The notes under the pieces: model-generated | The model's input: only the letters and a program-made list of their open reading frames with translations | What the model was told of the DNA's origin: nothing | The model's database searches: none | Shown here: positions 1-5,639 of the stretch, piece after piece | Layout of the letters: every line of letters starts with the position of its first letter | How positions within the stretch are numbered: position 1 is the stretch's first letter | Translations under genes and position numbers: made by a program | Assembly: GCA_023249815.1 (NCBI GenBank) | Contig: JAHFBX010000224.1 | Span: 1 to 5,639, forward strand | Direction: 5' to 3' | Origin: Candidatus Eiseniibacteriota bacterium | Lineage (GTDB): Bacteria > Eisenbacteria > RBG-16-71-46 | Length of the DNA: 5,639 nt

Positions 1-2
1 GC

Positions 3-1058
3 GCGCGCGAGGCCGCCTCCGAGATCGCCACACTCGCACGCCGCATGCAGGCGCCGGTGATGTGCTCGCCGCGGGGCAAGGGCATCTTCCCCGAGGACGA
101 TCCGCTGTTCGTGGGTGTGACAGGCCTCGCGGGGAACGTGTCGGTGATCCGCTACCTCGAGGAGTTCACGCCGCGACGCCTGCTGGTCCTCGGATCTCGG
201 CTCGGGGAGCCGACTACGTTCTGGGATCGCCGCTTCGTCACGCCCTGTGGATTCGTTCACGTGGACGTGGATCCTGGCGTTCCGGGTGTCGCGTTCGGCG
301 CGGCGCACACTCTCGCGGTGGTGGGCGACGTCGCGGCCACGCTGCGAGCCGTGCTCGTGGAGCTGCGCCCGTCGAGCCGCGGCGCCTCCGTGGAGCTGCC
401 GCGCCCGAGGATCGATCGGGTCGAAAGGCGCCGGGACGGCCCCGTTCGCCCGGAAGCGTTGATGGACTCGCTGCAAGATCGTGTCGTGGATCGCACGCAA
501 GCCACCCTGCTGGCCGAGTCGGGCAACTCGTTTCTGTGGACGACGCACCGGCTGCGGTTCTCGCGGCCGGGTCGCTATCGCGTCAGTACAGGCTTTGGGT
601 CGATGGGGCACGCAGCGGCCGGGGTGGTCGGCGCGGCACTCGCCACCGGACGCAAGGCGGTGGCCGTCGTGGGCGACGGAGCCCTGCTCATGACCAACGA
701 GATCAGCAGCGCGGTCAAGTTCCGGGCACCCGCGGTTTGGATCGTCCTGAACGACGGTCGCTACGGCATGTGCGCCCAGGGCATGGAGGCGCTTGGCCTC
801 TCGGCCGACGCCGAGATCCCGCCTGTGGACTTCGTCGCGTTCGCACGAGCGCAGGGGGCGCACGCGATTCGCGTCGAACACGAGGGGCAGTTGGACGGAG
901 CCCTCGACGAGGCGATGTCGGCGGACGGGCCCGTTGTCGTGGACGTGCGCATCGACCGCGCGAGCCAGGCGCCCGCCTCACGTCGGAATGCTGGACTCGC
1001 CGCCAAGCTCTCCCCGCATCGAGAGCGAATGTTCCCGTTCGCCGAAGACACGAGGTAA
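3..1058 (+). CDS. ThDP-dependent enzyme, acetolactate synthase/decarboxylase superfamily (5' partial)
   Basis: The frame is open from the left edge, so this is the C-terminal 351 residues of a protein whose family is usually about 550 residues. The ATG at 45 is internal: residues before it (AREAASEIATLARRM) already fit the helix that opens the central domain. Residues 1 to about 120 look like the ThDP-enzyme central domain (APVMCSPRGKGIFPEDDPL, then LVLGSRLGEPTT and a GDV near its end). Residues about 150-325 are the C-terminal ThDP-binding domain: GSMGHAAAG, then GDG at 224-226, followed 26 residues later by N250 in LNDGRYG, the metal/diphosphate motif. The N-terminal domain with the catalytic glutamate is outside the window. 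Family members decarboxylate 2-oxo acids and may ligate the activated aldehyde to an acceptor; the substrate here is unknown. Cytosolic, no signal. The stop lies within the ribosome binding site of the next gene, so the two are probably translationally coupled. Family call is firm; reaction is not. Confidence 0.9.
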   Translation, partial: AREAASEIATLARRMQAPVMCSPRGKGIFPEDDPLFVGVTGLAGNVSVIRYLEEFTPRRLLVLGSRLGEPTTFWDRRFVTPCGFVHVDVDPGVPGVAFGAAHTLAVVGDVAATLRAVLVELRPSSRGASVELPRPRIDRVERRRDGPVRPEALMDSLQDRVVDRTQATLLAESGNSFLWTTHRLRFSRPGRYRVSTGFGSMGHAAAGVVGAALATGRKAVAVVGDGALLMTNEISSAVKFRAPAVWIVLNDGRYGMCAQGMEALGLSADAEIPPVDFVAFARAQGAHAIRVEHEGQLDGALDEAMSADGPVVVDVRIDRASQAPASRRNAGLAAKLSPHRERMFPFAEDTR

Positions 1059-1060
1059 GG
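1052..1060 (+). promoter_or_regulatory. Ribosome binding site of the SRPBCC-P450 gene, overlapping the upstream stop
   Basis: The purine-rich string GAGGTAAGG contains the TAA stop of the ThDP gene (1056-1058). Its last AAGG ends 11 nt before the ATG at 1072. No other start nearby in this frame has a comparable signal, so it sets the start of the fusion gene and suggests that ribosomes finishing the first gene begin the second. Confidence 0.55.
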
Positions 1061-1071
1061 GCCACAACACC

Positions 1072-3249
1072 ATGGAAACCAACACCTTCGCCACCACGCT
1101 CTACGCGGGCACGCCGGCGCCACGGGCGTTCGAGTACCTGCGCCGGCTCCAGAACCTCGACGAGTGGACACTCGGCAGCCGCATGCTCACGCGCATCGAC
1201 GACGACACGTTCATGGGCACGGCCTCGGGCTACCAGACGGCGCTGTGCTACCACGTGCGCACGCTCGAACACCCGCGCTTCGCCGCCATCGAGTGGCAGT
1301 GCGGCTACCGCTATCGCGAGTACTTCAAGCAGTACCCGGTGTTCGTGTTTCCGTCGAAGTACGGCGATCCACGTGGCGCCGATGACGGCAGCTACATCCA
1401 CTGGGTCAGCGTGATCGACCCCGCCCGCCGAACCGAGATGATCATGCAGGGGATCGGCTCGGTGCATCATTACGAGGCGCGGGGACTCAAGGCCGCGCTC
1501 GAACGCCAGGAAGGCCTCGCGCAGGCCGCTGAGGGCCGACTGACCCTGCTCTCGGACACGATGTGGGTGGACGCGCCGATCGAGCTGGCTCGCGAGCTGC
1601 TCGCCGACCGCAAGGCTCTGACCCAGTGGGCGCCACTGTTCCGAGCCGTGGACGCGGCCGCGGGATCCTTCCTCGACGAATACGGCCGCCGAGTCCAGGT
1701 CGAGTCCGCTGCCTGCGATCTGGGCGACTACGTGCTGGTCGAGCAGGACTACGCATACGCCGAGCTCGGCGAGGTCCAGCGTTGTCCGATCGTCCTCATA
1801 CCGTGCGCCCGGGCCTTCGGTGCGGAGGCACCGGGATTCCTGCTGCATCGGCTCGCGTTCGTACGGAACAACGTGGCGCAGGCTTTCGGTCGCACCACGG
1901 CCGCGGAGCTGTGCGCCGAGAGCATGGCGATCAAGCGCGGGCTGGAGGCGCGCGCCGGAAACCCCGCGAGCTTCGCGCACGGCATGAGCTACAGGCCTGG
2001 TACCGCCGCGACCCGGCACGCAGCCGTCGCCTCGCCTCCGGACATCTTCTCGCCCGAGTTCGCCGCGGACCCGTACCCGCTCTACCGGCGCATGCGCGAC
2101 GAGTATCCGCTCTACTTCCACGCCCCGACGCGGGCGTGGATCCTGAGCCGCTATGAGGACGTCCGCATGGCGCTGACCCACCCGGCGTTCACGACGCGAA
2201 GCTACGCCGCGCAGACCGAGCCGTTGCTCGGCAAGACGATCATCCAGCTCGACGGGCGGGAGCACTCGCTCCAGCGTGGGTTGCTGGCGCCGTCGTTTCG
2301 CGATGGCGGCATTCGCGAGCGCTTCGGGGAGGTCATCGGCGAAGCGGTGGATGACCTCATCGACGCGGTCGCGGCGCGCGGCGAGGCGGACCTGATCAGG
2401 GATCTCGTGGTGCATCTGCCAGTACGCGTCATGGCGGGGATGCTGGGCCTGCCCGCGCACGACCTCGAGCAGTTCCGGACCTGGTACACGGCGCTCATCC
2501 GCGGCGCCTTGAACCTCACCGGTGACCCGGACGTGGCCGCCGCCGCCATCGCCGCGCGCGACGAGCTCGACGGCTACCTGCGTCCGCTCATCGCCGCACG
2601 CCGGGAGCGGCCGGGCGCCGACCTCATCTCGACGCTGGCAACGACGACGGTCGAGGGCGATCGACTCAGCGACGAACAGATCATCCGCTTCGCGATGCTC
2701 ATGGTGTTCGCGGGCGGCGAGACCACCGAGAAGGGTCTCGCGACGGCACTGCGCAACTTGCTGGCGCATCCCGACGCGCTGGCCGCTGTTCGACGGGATC
2801 GATCGCTCGTGCCGCGGGCGATCGCCGAGTCGTTCCGATACACCGCCCCGACCCACATGGTGCCGCGCCAGACCTCTGAAGAGGTGCAGGTCTCGGGCGG
2901 GCTGCTGCCGGCGGGGGCGGAGGTCATGTGCTTCCTCGCCTCCGCCAACCGCGACGAGCGCCGTTTCGCCGATCCCGATCACTTCGACCTCGACCGGACC
3001 GAGGCGGATCCGAAGCGCGCGTTCACCGGCGCGGCCGACCACCTGGCATTTGGCGGCGGCCGCCACTTCTGCCTCGGGGCCGCGCTGTCCCGCTTCGAGA
3101 TCGAGACGGCATTGAACCGTGTGCTGGACGCTCTACCCGAGCTGCGACTCGCAGGCGACTCGCCGCCGCCTGATGTCGGATTGTTCCTGCGTGGGCCCGC
3201 GGCGCTCGAGGTTCGATTCCAGGCGCCCACCGCGGCGCGGCATCGCTGA
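1072..3249 (+). CDS. Tandem SRPBCC (cyclase-like) domains fused to cytochrome P450
   Basis: A 725-residue protein in one unbroken frame; bacterial P450s alone are about 400. Residues 1 to about 152 look like an SRPBCC fold: an N-terminal APRAFEYLRRLQNLDEW segment, strands, and a closing helix near 128-152. Residues about 159-296 form a second, clearer one, opening TMWVDAPIELARELLADRK and closing with the helix near 278-295. A linker (about 297-321) leads to a full P450 at about 322-717: C-helix H398xxxR402, I-helix AGGETT (547-552) with the acid-Thr pair, ExxR at E586-R589, and heme loop FGGGRHFCLG (660-669) with the thiolate ligand C667. All P450 hallmarks are intact, so it should be an active soluble monooxygenase needing an external ferredoxin system, absent here. 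SRPBCC domains bind hydrophobic ligands and in polyketide pathways act as aromatase/cyclases; that role is inferred. It lies 13 nt downstream of the ThDP gene, probably in one operon. The P450 call is near certain, the second SRPBCC likely, the first a weaker match. Confidence 0.9.
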   Translation: METNTFATTLYAGTPAPRAFEYLRRLQNLDEWTLGSRMLTRIDDDTFMGTASGYQTALCYHVRTLEHPRFAAIEWQCGYRYREYFKQYPVFVFPSKYGDPRGADDGSYIHWVSVIDPARRTEMIMQGIGSVHHYEARGLKAALERQEGLAQAAEGRLTLLSDTMWVDAPIELARELLADRKALTQWAPLFRAVDAAAGSFLDEYGRRVQVESAACDLGDYVLVEQDYAYAELGEVQRCPIVLIPCARAFGAEAPGFLLHRLAFVRNNVAQAFGRTTAAELCAESMAIKRGLEARAGNPASFAHGMSYRPGTAATRHAAVASPPDIFSPEFAADPYPLYRRMRDEYPLYFHAPTRAWILSRYEDVRMALTHPAFTTRSYAAQTEPLLGKTIIQLDGREHSLQRGLLAPSFRDGGIRERFGEVIGEAVDDLIDAVAARGEADLIRDLVVHLPVRVMAGMLGLPAHDLEQFRTWYTALIRGALNLTGDPDVAAAAIAARDELDGYLRPLIAARRERPGADLISTLATTTVEGDRLSDEQIIRFAMLMVFAGGETTEKGLATALRNLLAHPDALAAVRRDRSLVPRAIAESFRYTAPTHMVPRQTSEEVQVSGGLLPAGAEVMCFLASANRDERRFADPDHFDLDRTEADPKRAFTGAADHLAFGGGRHFCLGAALSRFEIETALNRVLDALPELRLAGDSPPPDVGLFLRGPAALEVRFQAPTAARHR

Positions 3250-3252
3250 GCT

Positions 3253-4110
3253 TCAGGGTTCGCTGCCCGTCCGCATCGCGCGGGTGGGGACATTGCACCA
3301 GTCGCTCCACGAGCCCTCGTAGAGGAGGCCCGTCATGAACCCCGCGACCTGCAGCGCGAAGACGTTCTGGCACGCGTTGACGCCGCTGCCGCAGTAGCAG
3401 ATGACGCGCTCCGCGCGATCGGCGCCGAGCCGCACGAAGTGCGCGCGCAGCCGCTCTGGCTCCAGGAAGCGCGGGTCCTCGGGCGAGCGCACGTTGGTCG
3501 GGTAGGGGTGGCTCTTGGCGTCAGGGATGTGGCCCGCGACGGGATCGATCGGCTCGACCTTGCCCTCGTATCGCTCTGCGGCGCGGGCGTCGAGGATCAG
3601 TGTTCGCGGGTCGCTTCGCCAGCGCTCGACCGTGGCGGCGTCCACGAGCATCCCGGGGTGCGGCCGCGGCGTGAAGTCCCCGGGTGGATGCGCGCGAGCC
3701 GGACTCTCGAGCGACCGCCCTTCGGCAGTCCACCGGGCGATGCCGCCGTCCAGGAGGGAGACGCGCTCGTGCCCGAAGTATCGCAGCAGCCACCACAGGC
3801 GCGCAGCGGTGGACCCGTCGCCAAAGTCGTACGCGACGACGTGCGTGCCGGTGCTGATGCCCGCGCGGGCCATGCTCGCGGCGAACGCCGTGGCGCTCGG
3901 CAGCGGGTGGCGACCAGGGCCGTCCCCGCGGGGCGACGCGAGCTCGGCATCGAGATCCAGGAACACGGCGCCGGGCACGTGCGCCTGCGCGTACGCGTTT
4001 CGGCCTTTTTCCTGTTCGAGCAGCGACCAGCGCACGTCCGCGACACGCAGCTCGGTGTCGTAGAGGTGCGCCTCGAGCCACTCGGCCGTGACCAGCAGTG
4101 GAACCTGCAT
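3253..4110 (-). CDS. Two-domain rhodanese / 3-mercaptopyruvate sulfurtransferase-like protein
   Basis: A 285-residue protein, the usual length of SseA-type sulfurtransferases (about 280). The N-terminal, non-catalytic rhodanese domain spans about 5-135, with VADVRW (23-28), HVPGAVFLDLD (44-54) and RLWWLLRYFGHERVSLLDGG (104-123). The catalytic domain spans about 155-280, with LDAR (173-176), R180-Y181 (expected to help bind substrate), GHIPDA (193-198), the active-site loop CGSGVNA starting at C240, and GSWSDW near the end. C240 should carry the persulfide and pass sulfur from 3-mercaptopyruvate or thiosulfate to a thiol acceptor or cyanide. The loop is the CGSG type of mercaptopyruvate enzymes rather than CRKG of thiosulfate enzymes, but has Asn where SseA has Thr. 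The ATG at 4110 was chosen over in-frame upstream codons because GAAGGG lies 4 nt before it and the family's N-terminus starts here. No signal peptide, so cytosolic. It follows the START gene by 49 nt, probably co-transcribed. Confidence 0.92.
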   Translation of the reverse strand: MQVPLLVTAEWLEAHLYDTELRVADVRWSLLEQEKGRNAYAQAHVPGAVFLDLDAELASPRGDGPGRHPLPSATAFAASMARAGISTGTHVVAYDFGDGSTAARLWWLLRYFGHERVSLLDGGIARWTAEGRSLESPARAHPPGDFTPRPHPGMLVDAATVERWRSDPRTLILDARAAERYEGKVEPIDPVAGHIPDAKSHPYPTNVRSPEDPRFLEPERLRAHFVRLGADRAERVICYCGSGVNACQNVFALQVAGFMTGLLYEGSWSDWCNVPTRAMRTGSEP

Positions 4111-4114
4111 GGTA

Positions 4115-4120
4115 CCCTTC
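4115..4120 (-). promoter_or_regulatory. Ribosome binding site of the sulfurtransferase gene
   Basis: On the minus strand GAAGGG is followed by TACC and the ATG at 4110. It supports that start over the in-frame ATG at 4155, which would add 15 residues (beginning MGGKQAG) not expected in this family. Confidence 0.55.
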
Positions 4121-4159
4121 GCTCTCCAGTGCGTGCCCGCCTGCTTCCCGCCCATCGAA

Positions 4160-4942
4160 TCACCGCGTGAGGAGTTGCCTCTCCCGGAAGGCTCGAAACG
4201 CGTGCATGCGCTCGTGCATCGCCGCGATCTGTGGCCGCGAATAGAGCTTCCGCGCCACCTGGCGACGCAGACCACCCAGGGTCGCGCGCGCGACCCGTCG
4301 GGCGAAGAAATTGACGATCCACTTGGGAATCGTCCCACACGGATCGATGAACACCAGCGCCACGACCTCCACGCGGTCATCCACCTTCGTCATCTGGAAC
4401 GTGCTCGTATGGACGATCGCACGCACCAGCTTCGGAAGCGAATCGGGTGCCGCAACGTCCACGGACTGAGCCGCGATCGTCGCTTGACCGAAGTCGTCGC
4501 TCACCGTGATGCGCGCACGGATGAGCGCGCTGCGGTCGCTCACCGGCCACGGCACCGCGACGCGCAGGTACTCGGTCTGGTCGTAGTCGTTGACGCGTTC
4601 GAGCAGCACGCTCTGGCCGAGATTGCTGATCCACTCGGTTCTTCGCGGAATGTCCTCGAGTACGAGTGACACTTCTTCGATCGTACCGCGAATCGTCATG
4701 GTGGCCTTGAGCGGGACGACTCCGCCCCTCCGGGCCGTGGCCCGGTAGAGTGTGATGCCGTCGTTCGAGGACTCGACGCGCCACGCCAGATCGTCGATCG
4801 CGAGCAGCGGCTCCGCATGGCTCGGCAGAGCGATGCAGGCAAAGAGCAGGGAAGTGGCGGCGACACGACTGCGCCAGCGCCGGCTGGCCAGCGTCCGCAC
4901 GCGCCAGCCCGCCCGGCGCTCGTGAACCTCCTCGACCCTCAC
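4160..4942 (-). CDS. Exported START-domain protein
   Basis: A 260-residue protein when started at the GTG at 4942. A basic N-region (about 19-26) and hydrophobic core (about 27-40) end in PSHA, giving a probable signal peptidase I cut after A43, so the product is likely periplasmic. A cysteine inside the core (C36) leaves a lipoprotein reading possible but less likely. Residues about 50-235 match bacterial START/SRPBCC proteins: WRVESSNDGITLYRA, a MTIRGTIEEVSLVLED segment, the hallmark PWPVSDR (131-137), and a closing amphipathic helix (FFARRVARATLGGLRRQ). START domains hold lipids or other hydrophobic ligands in a deep pocket; the ligand here is unknown. Start choice: TTG at 4972 directly abuts the GGAGGAG Shine-Dalgarno with no spacer, GTG at 4900 lacks a clear one, and GTG at 4942 overlaps the stop of a short leader ORF and has GGGGAA 8 nt upstream. 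The gene leads the sulfurtransferase gene by 49 nt. Confidence 0.85.
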   Translation of the reverse strand: MRVEEVHERRAGWRVRTLASRRWRSRVAATSLLFACIALPSHAEPLLAIDDLAWRVESSNDGITLYRATARRGGVVPLKATMTIRGTIEEVSLVLEDIPRRTEWISNLGQSVLLERVNDYDQTEYLRVAVPWPVSDRSALIRARITVSDDFGQATIAAQSVDVAAPDSLPKLVRAIVHTSTFQMTKVDDRVEVVALVFIDPCGTIPKWIVNFFARRVARATLGGLRRQVARKLYSRPQIAAMHERMHAFRAFRERQLLTR

Positions 4943-4979
4943 GAGCGTGGTTCCCCGTTGCTCATGCCCCAACTCCTCC
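4939..4979 (-). promoter_or_regulatory. Strong Shine-Dalgarno plus possible 8-codon leader ORF before the START gene
   Basis: On the minus strand GGAGGAG (4979-4973) sits 7 nt before an ATG at 4965, ideal spacing. That ATG is not in the START frame: it opens MSNGEPRS and stops at TGA (4941-4939). The stop overlaps the GTG start at 4942 as GTGA, the classic 4-nt overlap of coupled genes. This is either a leader peptide feeding ribosomes to the START gene or a chance arrangement. A single-base indel in this sequence that moved the true ATG out of frame would look the same. Confidence 0.35.
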
Positions 4980-5187
4980 GTGGGAACACATTACCCGGCA
5001 CCTCGAGGCCCGCGGCAAGAGTCATTGCAACGCGGGCGCCGCGTAAGCCTTTGGGCCCATGGGCGGGGCTACCAAGGCACCATGTTTATCGGTTCGTCAA
5101 ACGACGAGGCTACCGAGGGCGTAGGGCGCTGGCAGGCAATCGTCGTCCGTGTCGCGGCGATGGCGACCGCGGGCCTCACGCCCGAGC
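4980..5187. promoter_or_regulatory. Divergent intergenic region between START and cytochrome genes
   Basis: About 210 bp separate the Shine-Dalgarno sequences of two divergently read genes, so promoters for both should lie here. For the minus-strand gene a weak candidate is TTGCCG (5018-5013) and TAATGT (4993-4988), spaced 19 nt, just upstream of the GGAGGAG. No convincing -35/-10 pair was found for the plus strand. GCCCATGGGC at 5055-5064 is a perfect 10-bp palindrome of unknown meaning. No RNA gene or terminator was recognised. Confidence 0.4.
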
Positions 5188-5193
5188 AGGAGG
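5188..5193 (+). promoter_or_regulatory. Ribosome binding site of the multiheme cytochrome gene
   Basis: AGGAGG is a full consensus Shine-Dalgarno, placed 6 nt before the ATG at 5200. It fixes the start of the cytochrome gene. Confidence 0.8.
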
Positions 5194-5199
5194 GATCGG

Positions 5200-5639
5200 A
5201 TGCCGCGAAGAGGGTTGATCACGGCGGCCACGTCACTCGCCTTCGTGTTCTCGCTCATGGTCGTGGTGCGTGCCTCGCTCTCGGATCCCGCGGCGACGCG
5301 TGTCGGATCCGAGGCCTGCAAGGACTGTCACGAGAGGGAGTTCCAGCGTTTCTCGGTCAGCGCGCACGGGCGAGCGGAGCGGGATGGCGCGAGCCTGCCC
5401 GAGTCGATGCAGTGCGAGACCTGCCACGGACCCGGCTCGCTGCACGTCGCAGCGGATGGCGATGAAAAGGCGCCCGGGTTCGACACGATGCACCGGCCCG
5501 ACAAGCTGGCACCGGCAGCGGCCAACCAGATCTGCCTCACCTGCCACAGCACCGGTGAGCAGTTCTACTGGCCCAACGGCATGCATGCCCGCCGTGACGT
5601 CGCGTGCGTCCAATGCCACAGCATGCACGCCTCGAAGGA
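5200..5639 (+). CDS. Multiheme c-type cytochrome, DmsE/MtrA-like (3' partial)
   Basis: The first 146 residues of a protein cut by the right edge. An N-terminal basic stretch (MPRR) and hydrophobic segment (about 6-23) form a Sec signal or membrane anchor, so the protein acts outside the cytoplasmic membrane. Four heme-attachment motifs follow: CKDCH (40-44), CETCH (72-76), CLTCH (112-116) and CVQCH (136-140). Histidines in SAHG (H56), GSLH (H82), NGMH (H129) and SMH (H143) are likely distal heme ligands. The GSEACKDCHE opening, CETCHGPGSLHV, and the pattern of CLTCH, a tryptophan, a histidine, then a closely spaced CVQCH resemble DmsE/MtrA decaheme cytochromes, which carry electrons across the periplasm to an outer-membrane terminal reductase or porin complex. 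About six more hemes would be expected beyond the window if that is right. Another paired-CxxCH cytochrome, such as a nitrite-reductase-type electron donor, is the main alternative. It is read divergently from the START gene and has a consensus Shine-Dalgarno. Confidence 0.9.
   Translation, partial: MPRRGLITAATSLAFVFSLMVVVRASLSDPAATRVGSEACKDCHEREFQRFSVSAHGRAERDGASLPESMQCETCHGPGSLHVAADGDEKAPGFDTMHRPDKLAPAAANQICLTCHSTGEQFYWPNGMHARRDVACVQCHSMHASK

Noticed and set aside
1..10. GCGCGC run at the left edge as a repeat
   Set aside because: It is a few codons of Ala/Arg within the ThDP gene and too short to mean anything.
62..1414. 450-codon plus-strand open frame overlapping the ThDP gene and the start of the fusion gene
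   Set aside because: The translation is Arg/Gly/Ala-rich with no domain signal, and it crosses two well-supported genes in another frame.
715..3066. Very long open frame on the minus strand (about 780 codons) opposite the SRPBCC-P450 gene
   Set aside because: It lies antisense to a gene with every P450 hallmark, its translation is low-complexity and Arg/Glu/Val-rich without recognisable motifs, and long antisense frames are expected where GC is high at third codon positions.
1984..3249. Separate P450 gene starting at an internal ATG (residue 305 of the fusion)
   Set aside because: There is no Shine-Dalgarno before it and the frame is continuous through the linker, so a single fusion is the simpler reading. 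An internal start cannot be fully excluded.
3439..4170. 243-codon plus-strand open frame opposite the sulfurtransferase gene
   Set aside because: It is a shadow of a clear rhodanese-family gene; its product has no recognisable motif.
4840..4885. Twin-arginine (Tat) export signal in the START protein (SRRWRS)
   Set aside because: The residue two places after the Arg pair is Arg instead of the usual hydrophobic residue, and START domains need no folded cofactor export; a Sec signal fits better.
5055..5064. Perfect palindrome GCCCATGGGC in the divergent intergenic region as an operator
   Set aside because: Ten-base GC-rich palindromes arise readily by chance in such DNA, and there is no second copy or adjacent regulator gene.
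5082..5465. Plus-strand frame with an ATG near 5082 (MFIGSSNDEATEG), weakly preceded by AAGG
   Set aside because: It runs far into the cytochrome gene in another frame, and that gene has a consensus ribosome binding site and four CxxCH motifs. A short real peptide ending before 5200 is not possible because the frame stays open.

Overview
The window is about two thirds G+C or more, with the strong third-position GC bias typical of high-GC Gram-negative bacteria. Two proteins with apparent export signals (a START-domain protein and a CxxCH multiheme cytochrome c) and a bacterial-type P450 fit a proteobacterial or myxobacterial-like organism, possibly an uncultured lineage. The sequence alone does not fix the taxon.

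Layout. (1) Positions 3-1058 (+) carry the C-terminal part of a thiamine-diphosphate (ThDP) enzyme of the acetolactate synthase/decarboxylase superfamily, cut by the left edge. (2) Positions 1072-3249 (+) carry the most unusual gene: one continuous reading frame that appears to join two SRPBCC (Bet v1/polyketide cyclase-like) domains to a complete cytochrome P450. It starts 13 nt after the ThDP stop codon, and its ribosome binding site overlaps that stop, so the two are almost certainly one operon. (3) Positions 3253-4110 (-) carry a two-domain rhodanese/3-mercaptopyruvate-type sulfurtransferase, convergent with the P450 fusion and separated from it by only 3 bp. (4) Positions 4160-4942 (-) carry an exported START-domain protein, upstream of the sulfurtransferase and probably co-transcribed with it. 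Its start is ambiguous and may be coupled to an 8-codon leader ORF. (5) A divergent intergenic region of about 210 bp follows. (6) From 5200 (+) to the right edge runs the N-terminal part of a multiheme c-type cytochrome that resembles the DmsE/MtrA type, with four CxxCH motifs in the first 146 residues.

How the genes may work together. The left pair looks like a small oxidative tailoring or biosynthetic module: C-C bond making or breaking by the ThDP enzyme, binding or cyclisation by the SRPBCC domains, then oxidation by the fused P450. The substrate cannot be told from the sequence, and no redox partner for the P450 is in the window. The sulfurtransferase and START genes look like an unrelated housekeeping-style pair. 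The cytochrome is probably the first visible gene of a periplasmic or outer-membrane electron-transfer locus that continues to the right.

No tRNA, rRNA, CRISPR array, insertion sequence, large repeat or convincing intrinsic terminator was seen.
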